Below the pieces are notes generated by a model, which was not told where the DNA came from, ran no database searches, and was given only the letters and a program-made list of their open reading frames with translations. Made by a program: the position numbers and the translations under genes. A stretch of DNA of 18,180 nucleotides, from NCBI GenBank assembly GCA_946481035.1, contig CAMLNK010000002.1, forward strand, positions 1 to 18,180, in the 5' to 3' direction. Below, piece by piece: positions 7,042 through 13,954 of this stretch; the stretch's first letter is position 1, and each line of letters begins with the position of its first letter. The DNA is from an uncultured Dyadobacter sp. Lineage in GTDB: Bacteria; Bacteroidota; Bacteroidia; Cytophagales; Spirosomataceae.

Positions 7042-7062
7042 ATCAGGTTTAATTAAGGTTAT

Positions 7063-7734
7063 TCACTGCTCCCCACCGAAGTTCTGCACAAGGCTCGCAT
7101 ACGGTGCTTTTTTATGAAGATAAGGTTCCGGCGACAGCCGGGCAGCACATCCCAGGTAAGTATACAAGGGATTCATCAGGTTGTTACGGTGCGGTGTCGA
7201 GGCCATCCATTGTTCCACCACGAACCTTGCATATGCAGCATAAGTGAACGGAAAGCACTGTTTGTGATCGCTTTCATTTAGAAACTCATATTGATTCTGG
7301 CGGCGGTCCCATCGGGCAATCATAAAATCACCGCTGACAAGTGTTTGATATTTCCCGATATTTTCACCGACCCGTTTAAATCTTTTGGTATACAATTCCA
7401 CGCGCCGCTGAGCCGTGCGTTCGTAAGGACTATATGGATTGGTATGGTTGAAAAACATGCGGTACACCATAGAAGTGGCATGTCCGGAAGAGGCCAGATA
7501 TAAACCCGGGTCATATTGAAATGGCGGCAAACCGTATTTCCGCCTCACTTCATTGCTTGCATGAAAAACAGCCGCATCCAGAAACAGTGTGTCCGGATTT
7601 TGCAAAGGGATCATTTCATTTGATTTTGGTAATGCAAAAAAACGGCTATCCTCCACCGCATAATATTGATTTCTGTTCAGGTCCAAACCTAAATGTGAAT
7701 ACAAATAGAGGGCAAAAATGATCAGGGTTTCCAT
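7063..7734 (-). CDS. CAP (SCP/PR-1-like) domain protein
   Basis: A 223-residue protein with a CAP domain over about residues 50-220. The conserved residues are present: His85 (SSGHATSM), Glu124 (RVGENIG) and His182 (STPHRNNLMNP), preceded by FVVEQWMAS. The first 16 residues (METLIIFALYLYSHLG) are hydrophobic and may be a signal or anchor, though lacking the usual basic start. The ATG at 7734 is preferred; a TTG at 7755 would add seven residues. Bacterial CAP proteins are generally extracellular and of uncertain activity. It is the first gene of a two-gene unit with the sulfatase and is divergent from the pectinesterase across 129 bp of AT-rich DNA. Confidence 0.85.
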   Translation of the reverse strand: METLIIFALYLYSHLGLDLNRNQYYAVEDSRFFALPKSNEMIPLQNPDTLFLDAAVFHASNEVRRKYGLPPFQYDPGLYLASSGHATSMVYRMFFNHTNPYSPYERTAQRRVELYTKRFKRVGENIGKYQTLVSGDFMIARWDRRQNQYEFLNESDHKQCFPFTYAAYARFVVEQWMASTPHRNNLMNPLYTYLGCAARLSPEPYLHKKAPYASLVQNFGGEQ

Positions 7735-7863
7735 GGCGTTGCAAAATGAATTCAATCATTTAGAACAATATGCATGAAAAATAATAATAAAATAATATTT
7801 TAAAAACTTTGCGGTGTAGTTATGCCTTTGTTGACTGCATTTATAAAAACAAATTCATCGAAC

Positions 7864-9798
7864 ATGCCAATCAGAATCGGTTTGCTCCTTACCTGGCTTT
7901 TCTTTCATCTTCATGTTCATGCGCAGGTGCAGGCTGTTGAACAGCAATTTACAGTCGCCCAGGACGGAAGCGGCGATTTCAGGACAATCCAGGAGGCCGT
8001 GAATGCCGTCCGTGACCATTCGCAAATTCGGGCCACGATCAGTGTCAAAAACGGGACCTACCGGGAAAAACTCGTGATACCAGCCTGGAAAAAGAACATT
8101 ACGCTGATCGGCGAGAGCGCTGAGCATACCATTATTACCAACAACGACTTCTCCGGCAAGGATTTCCCTCAACGAGATTTTACGGGCAATGCCAAATTCA
8201 GCACCTATACCTCATACACGGTACTCGTGCAAGCAAACGACTGCACGCTGCAAAACCTTACCATCGAAAACACTGCCGGGCGCGTCGGCCAGGCAGTTGC
8301 GTTGGCCACCGAGGGCGACCGGATCGAAGTTTACAATTGCCGCATTCTGGGCAACCAGGACACTTTGTACACATCCAAAGACGGCAGGAATTTTTATAAA
8401 GATTGCGTCATTACCGGCACAACCGATTTTATTTTCGGTGAAGCGACGGTTGTTTTTCAGAATTGCATTATTCAAAGCCTCGCCAACTCTTACATTACCG
8501 CAGCCTCCACCACGCGGGAGCAAGCGTACGGCTACGTGTTTTTCAATTGCAAATTGACAGCCAACGAAGAAGCGACAAAAGTATACCTCGGCCGACCGTG
8601 GCGGCCATTTGCCAAAACCGTTTTCATTGATACTGAAATGGGCGGGCACATCGTGAAAGAAGGTTGGGACCCGTGGAAGGGCGATAATATGTTTCCCGAG
8701 AAGGAGAAAACCGTTTTCTATGCAGAATACAACAGCACAGGGGCCGGCGCCAATGCGGGCGCAAGAGTGGCGTGGTCGAAGCAGCTTACCGTGCAGGAAA
8801 AGGAAAAGTACACACTCGAAAACATCCTTTCTGGCTGGGTTCCGGGTAAAAAACTGCGCTTGCAGCCCTCCGGCATATCCGATACCAGCTTCTCGGTGAA
8901 AGGCTCCTACCAGCACGAAATCGCCAGCCATCCGAACATCCGCATCGCCGATTCCACCCTGCCCGCGTCTGTTCAACTAATCCGGAACATCCCCTACCGC
9001 ACCACGCCCACCGGGAAAAAGCTGCTTCTGGATGTCTACAAACCCAAAAAAAGGGTAAAAACTTTGCTGCCCGCCATACTGATGGTGCACGGAGGCGGCT
9101 GGCGCTCGGGCGACCGCACGCACAACAACACGCTCGCACGCAAGCTCGCAGCCAATGGATACGTTTGCATCACAGCCGATTACAGTCTTTCCACCCACGC
9201 CCTCTACCCCGCCGCGGTGCATGACCTGAAAGCCGCCGTGCGCTGGATACGAGCCAGCGGAAACGAATTTGGCATCGATACGGCCCGCATTGCAGTCTTG
9301 GGCTTTTCTGCCGGCGGGGAGCTGGCCGCATTCATCGGGGCTACGAACGGAAATCCCAAATTTGAAGGCATAACCGGCAAAAATGAGGGAGCAAGCACCG
9401 TGCAGGCCGTAATCGATATCGACGGCACACTCGCATTCATCCACCCCGAGTCGGGCGAAGGCAACGATTCCAAATCCATTTCAGCGGCCACCTATTGGTT
9501 TGGTTATCCCAAAGCCGAGCGCCCCGACCTTTGGAACGAGGCTTCCCCGCTTACGCACGTAAGCGCGCAAACACCGCCTTTCCTGTTTATCAACAGCTCA
9601 GTAGATCGCATGCACGCGGGAAGGACGGATTTTATCCAAAAACTGAGCACATTCGGCACGTACAGCGAAGTGAAGACCTTTGCCGATGCGCCGCATACAT
9701 TCATGTTCTTCGATCCGTGGTTTGAGCCTACGCTTACAACGGTGTCGGGTTTCCTGCAAAAAGTTTTTTCAAATAAAGGCGTTACCGCCCGGAAATAG
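7864..9798 (+). CDS. Pectin methylesterase (CE8) fused to an alpha/beta-hydrolase esterase
   Basis: A 644-residue exported two-domain enzyme. The signal peptide is about residues 1-20 (MPIRIGLLLTWLFFHLHVHA). The CE8 beta-helix spans about 27-335 and keeps the catalytic set: Gln165-Asp166 (GNQDTLY), Asp188 (TTDFIFG) and Arg244/Trp246 (LGRPWRP). The second domain, about 370-635, is an esterase of the BD-FAE/alpha-beta hydrolase type with oxyanion motif HGGGW at 409-413, nucleophile Ser482 (GFSAGGE), and probable Asp581 and His611 (DAPHTF). The likely job is removal of methyl and acyl (perhaps acetyl) esters from pectin; the second substrate is inferred. The ATG at 7864 is chosen because it opens the signal peptide; an upstream in-frame ATG at 7822 would add 14 residues. 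It converges with the sugar dehydrogenase with 18 bp between. Confidence 0.92.
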   Translation: MPIRIGLLLTWLFFHLHVHAQVQAVEQQFTVAQDGSGDFRTIQEAVNAVRDHSQIRATISVKNGTYREKLVIPAWKKNITLIGESAEHTIITNNDFSGKDFPQRDFTGNAKFSTYTSYTVLVQANDCTLQNLTIENTAGRVGQAVALATEGDRIEVYNCRILGNQDTLYTSKDGRNFYKDCVITGTTDFIFGEATVVFQNCIIQSLANSYITAASTTREQAYGYVFFNCKLTANEEATKVYLGRPWRPFAKTVFIDTEMGGHIVKEGWDPWKGDNMFPEKEKTVFYAEYNSTGAGANAGARVAWSKQLTVQEKEKYTLENILSGWVPGKKLRLQPSGISDTSFSVKGSYQHEIASHPNIRIADSTLPASVQLIRNIPYRTTPTGKKLLLDVYKPKKRVKTLLPAILMVHGGGWRSGDRTHNNTLARKLAANGYVCITADYSLSTHALYPAAVHDLKAAVRWIRASGNEFGIDTARIAVLGFSAGGELAAFIGATNGNPKFEGITGKNEGASTVQAVIDIDGTLAFIHPESGEGNDSKSISAATYWFGYPKAERPDLWNEASPLTHVSAQTPPFLFINSSVDRMHAGRTDFIQKLSTFGTYSEVKTFADAPHTFMFFDPWFEPTLTTVSGFLQKVFSNKGVTARK

Positions 9799-9816
9799 CC
9801 AGGTGAATAGCCTGCA

Positions 9817-10992
9817 TTAAGGCTGTGCCAGTTTCATGATCTTTCCTGTGCCGTGGTTGCAGATATAAAGTTCATGGGACTGGTCGGTGCCAAAAGCTGA
9901 AATTTGCCCTACCCCTTCCGCAATGATGCTGTTTCGCACCGCTTTGCCATTTTGGGTTTCGAGCGCAAAAAGCCGGCCGCTCACGTAATCGCCAAACACG
10001 TATTTGCCTGTAAGCGATGGTACCGACTTGCCGCGGTACACAAAACCGCCCGTAACAGAATGCTCGCCATTGGCCTGCGGCAGATCGAGCACGGGGTCAA
10101 TAAGCCCTTCGGCTCCGCAATCGCGCTTGGGATTATAGCAGTCGATACTTTCCTTTAACCGCCAGCCATAGTTACCGCCTTTCACGATAATATTGATCTC
10201 CTCCCGCTTGTTTTGTCCCACATCCCCTGCCCAGAGCGTGTTGGTTGCATCATCGAAGCTGATCCGCCACGGGTTCCGAAGGCCGTAGGCGTAAATTTCC
10301 TCCCTGTGTCCCTCTTTGTTCCCCGCAAAGGGGTTATCAGCCGGGATTCCGTAATTTCCTTTGCCTTTACTGTTCACATCCACTCTCAGAATTTTACCCA
10401 GCCAGGCGCTCTTATTCTGGCCGTTGTTGCTCGGGTCGCCCCAGCTGCCGCCATCCCCGGTCGAGACGTAGAGGTAACCATCTTTGCCGAATTTCACCGC
10501 GCCTCCATTATGGTTGTCAAAGGGCTGATCAAATGTAAAGAGCACCGTCGCGCTGGCCGGATCGGCCCGGTTGGGATCGCCGGCGCTTACTTTATAGCGG
10601 ACAATCGCCGTTTCGAGCTTACCGGAAACTTTGGTAGTATAGTTAAGGAAAAAATAGCCATTGGTTTTATAATCCGGGTGAAAAGCGAGCCCCAATAGTC
10701 CTGCCTCGCCACCATAACTCACCAGCTTTTTGATATCCAGAAATACCGTCGAAGACGAAGTCGTCGGGGCGTTTTCAAAAACGCGGATCGTCCCTTCCTG
10801 TTCCAGTACAAAAAGGCGATTGGTACCGTCGTTTGCATGCGTGAGGTCAACGGGGAGGTCGAAATGCAGTTTTGGGAAAGCCTCCACCACCTTCACCGCC
10901 GCCGTATCCGGGCGCGGCCCATGCGGCCTCGATGCATTGGAGGTTATTAACAGCGCAAGCCCTGCGAGGCCGCTTATGATGAAACGTTTCAT
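9817..10992 (-). CDS. PQQ-dependent sugar dehydrogenase (GSDH family)
   Basis: A 391-residue exported beta-propeller enzyme. A signal peptide is visible at about residues 1-20 (MKRFIISGLAGLALLITSNA). Typical soluble glucose/sorbosone dehydrogenase motifs follow: GGEAGLLGLAFHPDY (94-108), DNHNGGAVKFGKDGYLYV with the likely catalytic His161 (159-176), STGDGGSWGDP (177-187), YGLRNPWR (236-243) and GDVGQNKREEIN (257-268), then GGNYGW. Cys285 and Cys292 may form a disulfide. The family oxidises aldoses in the periplasm with PQQ; the sugar cannot be assigned. No heme domain is present. It stands alone and is transcribed away from the GbsR gene. Confidence 0.9.
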   Translation of the reverse strand: MKRFIISGLAGLALLITSNASRPHGPRPDTAAVKVVEAFPKLHFDLPVDLTHANDGTNRLFVLEQEGTIRVFENAPTTSSSTVFLDIKKLVSYGGEAGLLGLAFHPDYKTNGYFFLNYTTKVSGKLETAIVRYKVSAGDPNRADPASATVLFTFDQPFDNHNGGAVKFGKDGYLYVSTGDGGSWGDPSNNGQNKSAWLGKILRVDVNSKGKGNYGIPADNPFAGNKEGHREEIYAYGLRNPWRISFDDATNTLWAGDVGQNKREEINIIVKGGNYGWRLKESIDCYNPKRDCGAEGLIDPVLDLPQANGEHSVTGGFVYRGKSVPSLTGKYVFGDYVSGRLFALETQNGKAVRNSIIAEGVGQISAFGTDQSHELYICNHGTGKIMKLAQP

Positions 10993-11021
10993 GGCGAATC
11001 AGTTTTTGGGGTTAGCAAAAT

Positions 11022-11039
11022 GGCAGCCAACCGGCTGCC
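11022..11039. repeat. Short GC-rich hairpin upstream of the sugar dehydrogenase
   Basis: GGCAGCC-AACC-GGCTGCC is a perfect 7-bp stem with a 4-nt loop, 29 bp upstream of the sugar dehydrogenase ATG and probably in its leader. Another short repeat, CCCGGG twice with 14 bp between, lies at about 11072-11097. No function can be assigned. Confidence 0.4.
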
Positions 11040-11110
11040 CGCATTACAAGTCAGGTGCATTTCGGATTTACTCCCGGGACGCCGGAACCGAGCCCGGGCA
11101 ATGTGCTGAG

Positions 11111-11146
11111 TATTTGAACTTTCAAAAAGTTTTGAAAGTTCAAATA
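11111..11146. promoter_or_regulatory. GbsR operator 1: perfect 17-2-17 inverted repeat
   Basis: Left arm TATTTGAACTTTCAAAA (11111-11127), 2-bp centre AG, and right arm TTTTGAAAGTTCAAATA (11130-11146) are exact reverse complements. The core half-site TTTGAACTTTCA occurs twice, inverted, with 8 bp between copies. The right arm supplies the -33 TTTG of the regulator's own promoter, so binding there should block transcription: a textbook autorepression layout. Confidence 0.8.
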
Positions 11147-11160
11147 CATTACTACCTTTG
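11131..11160 (+). promoter_or_regulatory. Promoter of the GbsR-type regulator, near-leaderless
   Basis: TACCTTTG at 11153-11160 matches the Bacteroidota -7 consensus and TTTG at 11131-11134 lies 18 bp upstream as -33. The -7 element ends only 4 bp before the ATG at 11165, so the transcript would begin at or within a few bases of the start codon. Confidence 0.65.
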
Positions 11161-11164
11161 AAAA

Positions 11165-11671
11165 ATGGAACTCGAAGAAGCGAAACGGAAATTTATCGAA
11201 TCATGGGGCAAACTGGGCTCTGAATGGGGTATCAACCGCACCATGGCGCAGGTGCATGCATTACTGCTGATTTCCCCCGACCCGCTTACTACTGAGGAAA
11301 TTATGGAAACGCTGAGCATTTCGCGGGGCAATGCCAACATGACCCTCCGCGACCTGATTGGCTGGGGGCTAATCGAAAAACAGCACAAACCCGGCGAGCG
11401 AAAGGAATATTTCTTTGCCGACAAGGACGTGTGGAACATCGCCAAGCAAGTGGCCAAAGAGCGCCGCAAACGCGAACTCGAACCGGTTATCAAGGTACTC
11501 GACGAACTTTCGAAAGTTACCGGCGACGCCAGCGACCCCGAATTTGCCACATTCAACAAGTCGGTGACGGACATCAACAAACTGGCCAAGAACGTTGATA
11601 AAACCCTCGAAACCATGCTTGGAGCGGAAGAGAGCTGGTTTTGGGGTGGTATTTTCAAATTGTTCAAATAA
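11165..11671 (+). CDS. GbsR/MarR-family transcriptional regulator
   Basis: A 168-residue cytoplasmic DNA-binding protein. The N-terminal KFIESWGKLGSEWGINRTMA segment (residues 9-28) and ALLLISPDPLTTEEIMETLS (32-51) leading to ISRGNANMTLRDLIGWGLI (52-70) are hallmarks of the GbsR branch of MarR-like winged-helix proteins. The wing is KPGERKEYF (75-83). A charged helix follows (AKERRKRELEPVIKVL, 97-112), likely for dimerisation. The start at 11165 matches the family N-terminus. It sits under its own 36-bp palindrome and 56 bp before the DCC1-like gene, which carries a related operator, so the two probably form one regulon. The signal it senses is unknown. Confidence 0.88.
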   Translation: MELEEAKRKFIESWGKLGSEWGINRTMAQVHALLLISPDPLTTEEIMETLSISRGNANMTLRDLIGWGLIEKQHKPGERKEYFFADKDVWNIAKQVAKERRKRELEPVIKVLDELSKVTGDASDPEFATFNKSVTDINKLAKNVDKTLETMLGAEESWFWGGIFKLFK

Positions 11672-11682
11672 TATTTTTTTGA

Positions 11683-11714
11683 ATCAAACTTTCATTTTTT
11701 TCTGAAAATTCAAA
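11683..11714. promoter_or_regulatory. GbsR operator 2 upstream of the DCC1-like gene
   Basis: The right half TGAAAATTCAAA (11703-11714) matches the operator-1 half-site TGAAAGTTCAAA at 11 of 12 positions. Exactly 8 bp to its left, as in operator 1, ATCAAACTTTCA (11683-11694) matches TTTGAACTTTCA at 9 of 12. The site ends 13 bp before the next ATG. The preserved geometry argues that the same regulator binds here. Confidence 0.6.
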
Positions 11715-11727
11715 ATATACTATAAAA

Positions 11728-12555
11728 ATGAAAACGCTACATAATCACATCATTCTTTACGATGCCGACTGCCCTATGTGCAACCTGTACACCGGCGCCT
11801 TCGTGAGAAATGGCCTGCTGGATGCCGGCGGCCGGGAGGCGTATCAGCAATACACCGGCGCAGCCTGCCGCAATCTCGACTGGCAGCGGGCCGTCAACGA
11901 AATAGCGCTGATAAACCGGGATACCGGGGAAATCACTTACGGCATCGAAAGCCTACTGAGAGTTTGCGGAAATGCGATGCCGTGGGTAGCACCGTTATTC
12001 CGTTGGAAGCCGTGTTTGTGGCTCGCCGCCAAAGCCTATGCATTTATTTCCTACAACCGCCGCGTGATCGTGCCTGCCCAGGCTCCTGAAAACCGGTTTG
12101 GGTATCAGCCGTCTTTCAATTTAAAATATCGCATTGCGTGGATCATATTGGGTTGGGTAGTTACGTCGCTCGTCTTGGCTACCTACCCCTCGTTGATTGG
12201 TGGAAATACGTCCGGCGAGATGTTGGTGCGGGAATTTGCTGTCTGTGCCGGGCATATTTTAGTCCAAAGTTTCGTGCTTATACTGTGCCAAAAGAATAAA
12301 ATGTGGGACTATCTGGGTAATCTGACGACGATCTCACTCGCGGGCTCACTCGCTCTTTTTTTGATCACTATTACCTGTGTGCGGCTCAATATTAGCTGGT
12401 ACATTGGCTGGACGGGCGTTTTACTCGTCCCTGTCCTGATGATCCGGGAGCATATACGGCGGTCGAGGCTGCTTGGAACGGGTTACTGGCCCACGATTAC
12501 GTGGATTTTGTACCGGGTCATCGTTCTTGCAGTTTTAATCCAGCTCATGTCCTGA
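11728..12555 (+). CDS. DCC1-like thiol-disulfide oxidoreductase (DUF393) fused to a membrane domain
   Basis: A 275-residue protein. The N-terminal part (about 1-120) is a DCC1/DUF393 domain with the redox motif YDADCPMC, giving Cys15-x-x-Cys18 just after the first strand, and the downstream segment SLLRVCGNAMPWVAPLF. The C-terminal half has about five predicted membrane helices (about residues 135-155, 170-187, 198-218, 223-240 and 255-274). Typical DUF393 proteins are only about 110-150 residues, so the membrane half is an addition that anchors the thiol domain. The redox partner and substrate are unknown. It lies 56 bp after the GbsR gene behind operator 2 and converges with DUF3095 with a 9-bp gap. 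Confidence 0.85.
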   Translation: MKTLHNHIILYDADCPMCNLYTGAFVRNGLLDAGGREAYQQYTGAACRNLDWQRAVNEIALINRDTGEITYGIESLLRVCGNAMPWVAPLFRWKPCLWLAAKAYAFISYNRRVIVPAQAPENRFGYQPSFNLKYRIAWIILGWVVTSLVLATYPSLIGGNTSGEMLVREFAVCAGHILVQSFVLILCQKNKMWDYLGNLTTISLAGSLALFLITITCVRLNISWYIGWTGVLLVPVLMIREHIRRSRLLGTGYWPTITWILYRVIVLAVLIQLMS

Positions 12556-12564
12556 TCATAGCCA

Positions 12565-13728
12565 CTAAACCTCGGCATTCCGCAACTTCTGTTTCAGCAT
12601 ACCTGCCGCTTTGGTATAACCTCCTTCTCCCCCATCGACGAAGTGGATATGCCCGTCTTGAAGGTCGTGGACGTAGCACGACATTACGGATTCGCCGCTT
12701 ACATGCAGTCCGTAATGGATCTCCCGGGCTGCTTCCATACCATCGAGGGCCTTTTGCAGTTGTTCGCGCTGCTGCGGCGTGCCGGTGATCACCGTGTTGA
12801 TCTTCCCGTCGATCACGAGCGTGTCCGACATTTCGACCAGGCTGTGCAGGTAGTTCCTTCCGTGTGACGTCCGGAAATATACGTAGCCGAAAAGCCAGGC
12901 GATCCATGACGCCGCGAGGCGCAGGACGTTGATGCGCCCGTTTCTGACCAGCATTTCCATCTCCATTTTTTTAAAAGTGGTTTTCCAGATCAGCCTGGGC
13001 ACCGAAATAGGCTGCCGACGCGGGAAAGGGCCATAAATGCCGTCGACGTGCTCCATTACTTTGGCAAACAATGCAGCCTGCTTTTTTCCGGCCGGAGCAG
13101 ACACCAGCAGCGTCACGACCTCCTGGTTCAGCTCGGGCGGACCGATTTTATCCCAACGGCATTGCATTCCGCTGAGATCGAGCGCATCCTCCGGTGCCGG
13201 CTCGTAATCGAAACGGAAATGCTCGCTTTTTATCAGTTTTTCAGCGCAATGCAGCCCATCGCCCAATACTACGGGAATAGAGAACGCGCCGGTCACTTTC
13301 AGTTTGCTGACTTTCAGTTCAAAACTCTGCGCATAAATATCACTGACCGCCACAATACCGATGCGAAGGTCGAGCCCGAAATTCTCGCTGGTATTCTTCC
13401 TGAAAACAGCCAGCGCGCGCATGGCCTCGTCGGCAATCACGGGTGGGACAATGATCGTCGCGCCATCCCCCCCAAAAAAGAACGGGACTGTTATACCTGC
13501 CCTGAATGCGATGTTGAGCACGCTCACGATGCTGCCCGTCGCGATCAGGTTCACCGTCTCGTGCATCCCCTCGGCAACGGCGCTCGTCGAGTTCTTAAGG
13601 TCAGTGATGACCACATGCCACGATTCCGGCACATTGTAAAAGAGATGATCTTCCGTAAGCAGCTCGCCCAGCGAAATATGGTTAGCGGGCAAACGCGAAT
13701 AAAACTGTTCGTTTCGGGCCAGCGACAT
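12565..13728 (-). CDS. DUF3095 protein, class III nucleotidyl-cyclase-like
   Basis: A 387-residue soluble protein recognised as DUF3095. The N-terminal part resembles a class III nucleotidyl cyclase catalytic fold: VVITDLKNSTSAVAEG (39-54) places Asp43 where cyclases hold the first metal-binding Asp, FFFGGDGATIIVP (83-95) places Asp88 at the second, LRIGIVAVSDIYA (121-133) follows, and VVLGDGLHCAEKLIK (153-167) resembles the GDxVNxAARL helix. About 170 further residues with no recognised domain follow, including a weakly hydrophobic stretch (LAASWIAWLFGYVYF, about 270-286). Whether it makes a cyclic nucleotide is unknown; the cyclase relation is inferred from motifs. It is divergent from the WG-repeat gene. 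Confidence 0.82.
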   Translation of the reverse strand: MSLARNEQFYSRLPANHISLGELLTEDHLFYNVPESWHVVITDLKNSTSAVAEGMHETVNLIATGSIVSVLNIAFRAGITVPFFFGGDGATIIVPPVIADEAMRALAVFRKNTSENFGLDLRIGIVAVSDIYAQSFELKVSKLKVTGAFSIPVVLGDGLHCAEKLIKSEHFRFDYEPAPEDALDLSGMQCRWDKIGPPELNQEVVTLLVSAPAGKKQAALFAKVMEHVDGIYGPFPRRQPISVPRLIWKTTFKKMEMEMLVRNGRINVLRLAASWIAWLFGYVYFRTSHGRNYLHSLVEMSDTLVIDGKINTVITGTPQQREQLQKALDGMEAAREIHYGLHVSGESVMSCYVHDLQDGHIHFVDGGEGGYTKAAGMLKQKLRNAEV

Positions 13729-13954
13729 GACAGTAGGCTAAGTTCAAGGTTAAAAGTCGTATTCAGGGTGACGCACTGCACTCATTCTGTTATGGAATTT
13801 AAAGCTATTTTCGCAAATAATTACCCGGCAGAAAATCGATAATCCTGTCAAGTTTTTGTTTTTTGCAGATTGAAATTGAATGCCTGCCGCGTTCCCGGCC
13901 CGCCCGACAATGCTCCGCGATGGCCCCGATTAACCCGAAACCTGCGTTTTCTGA

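Noticed and set aside
8212..8976. Minus-strand open frame (254 aa) opposite the pectinesterase
   Set aside because: Antisense to intact CE8 catalytic motifs; composition typical of a shadow frame.
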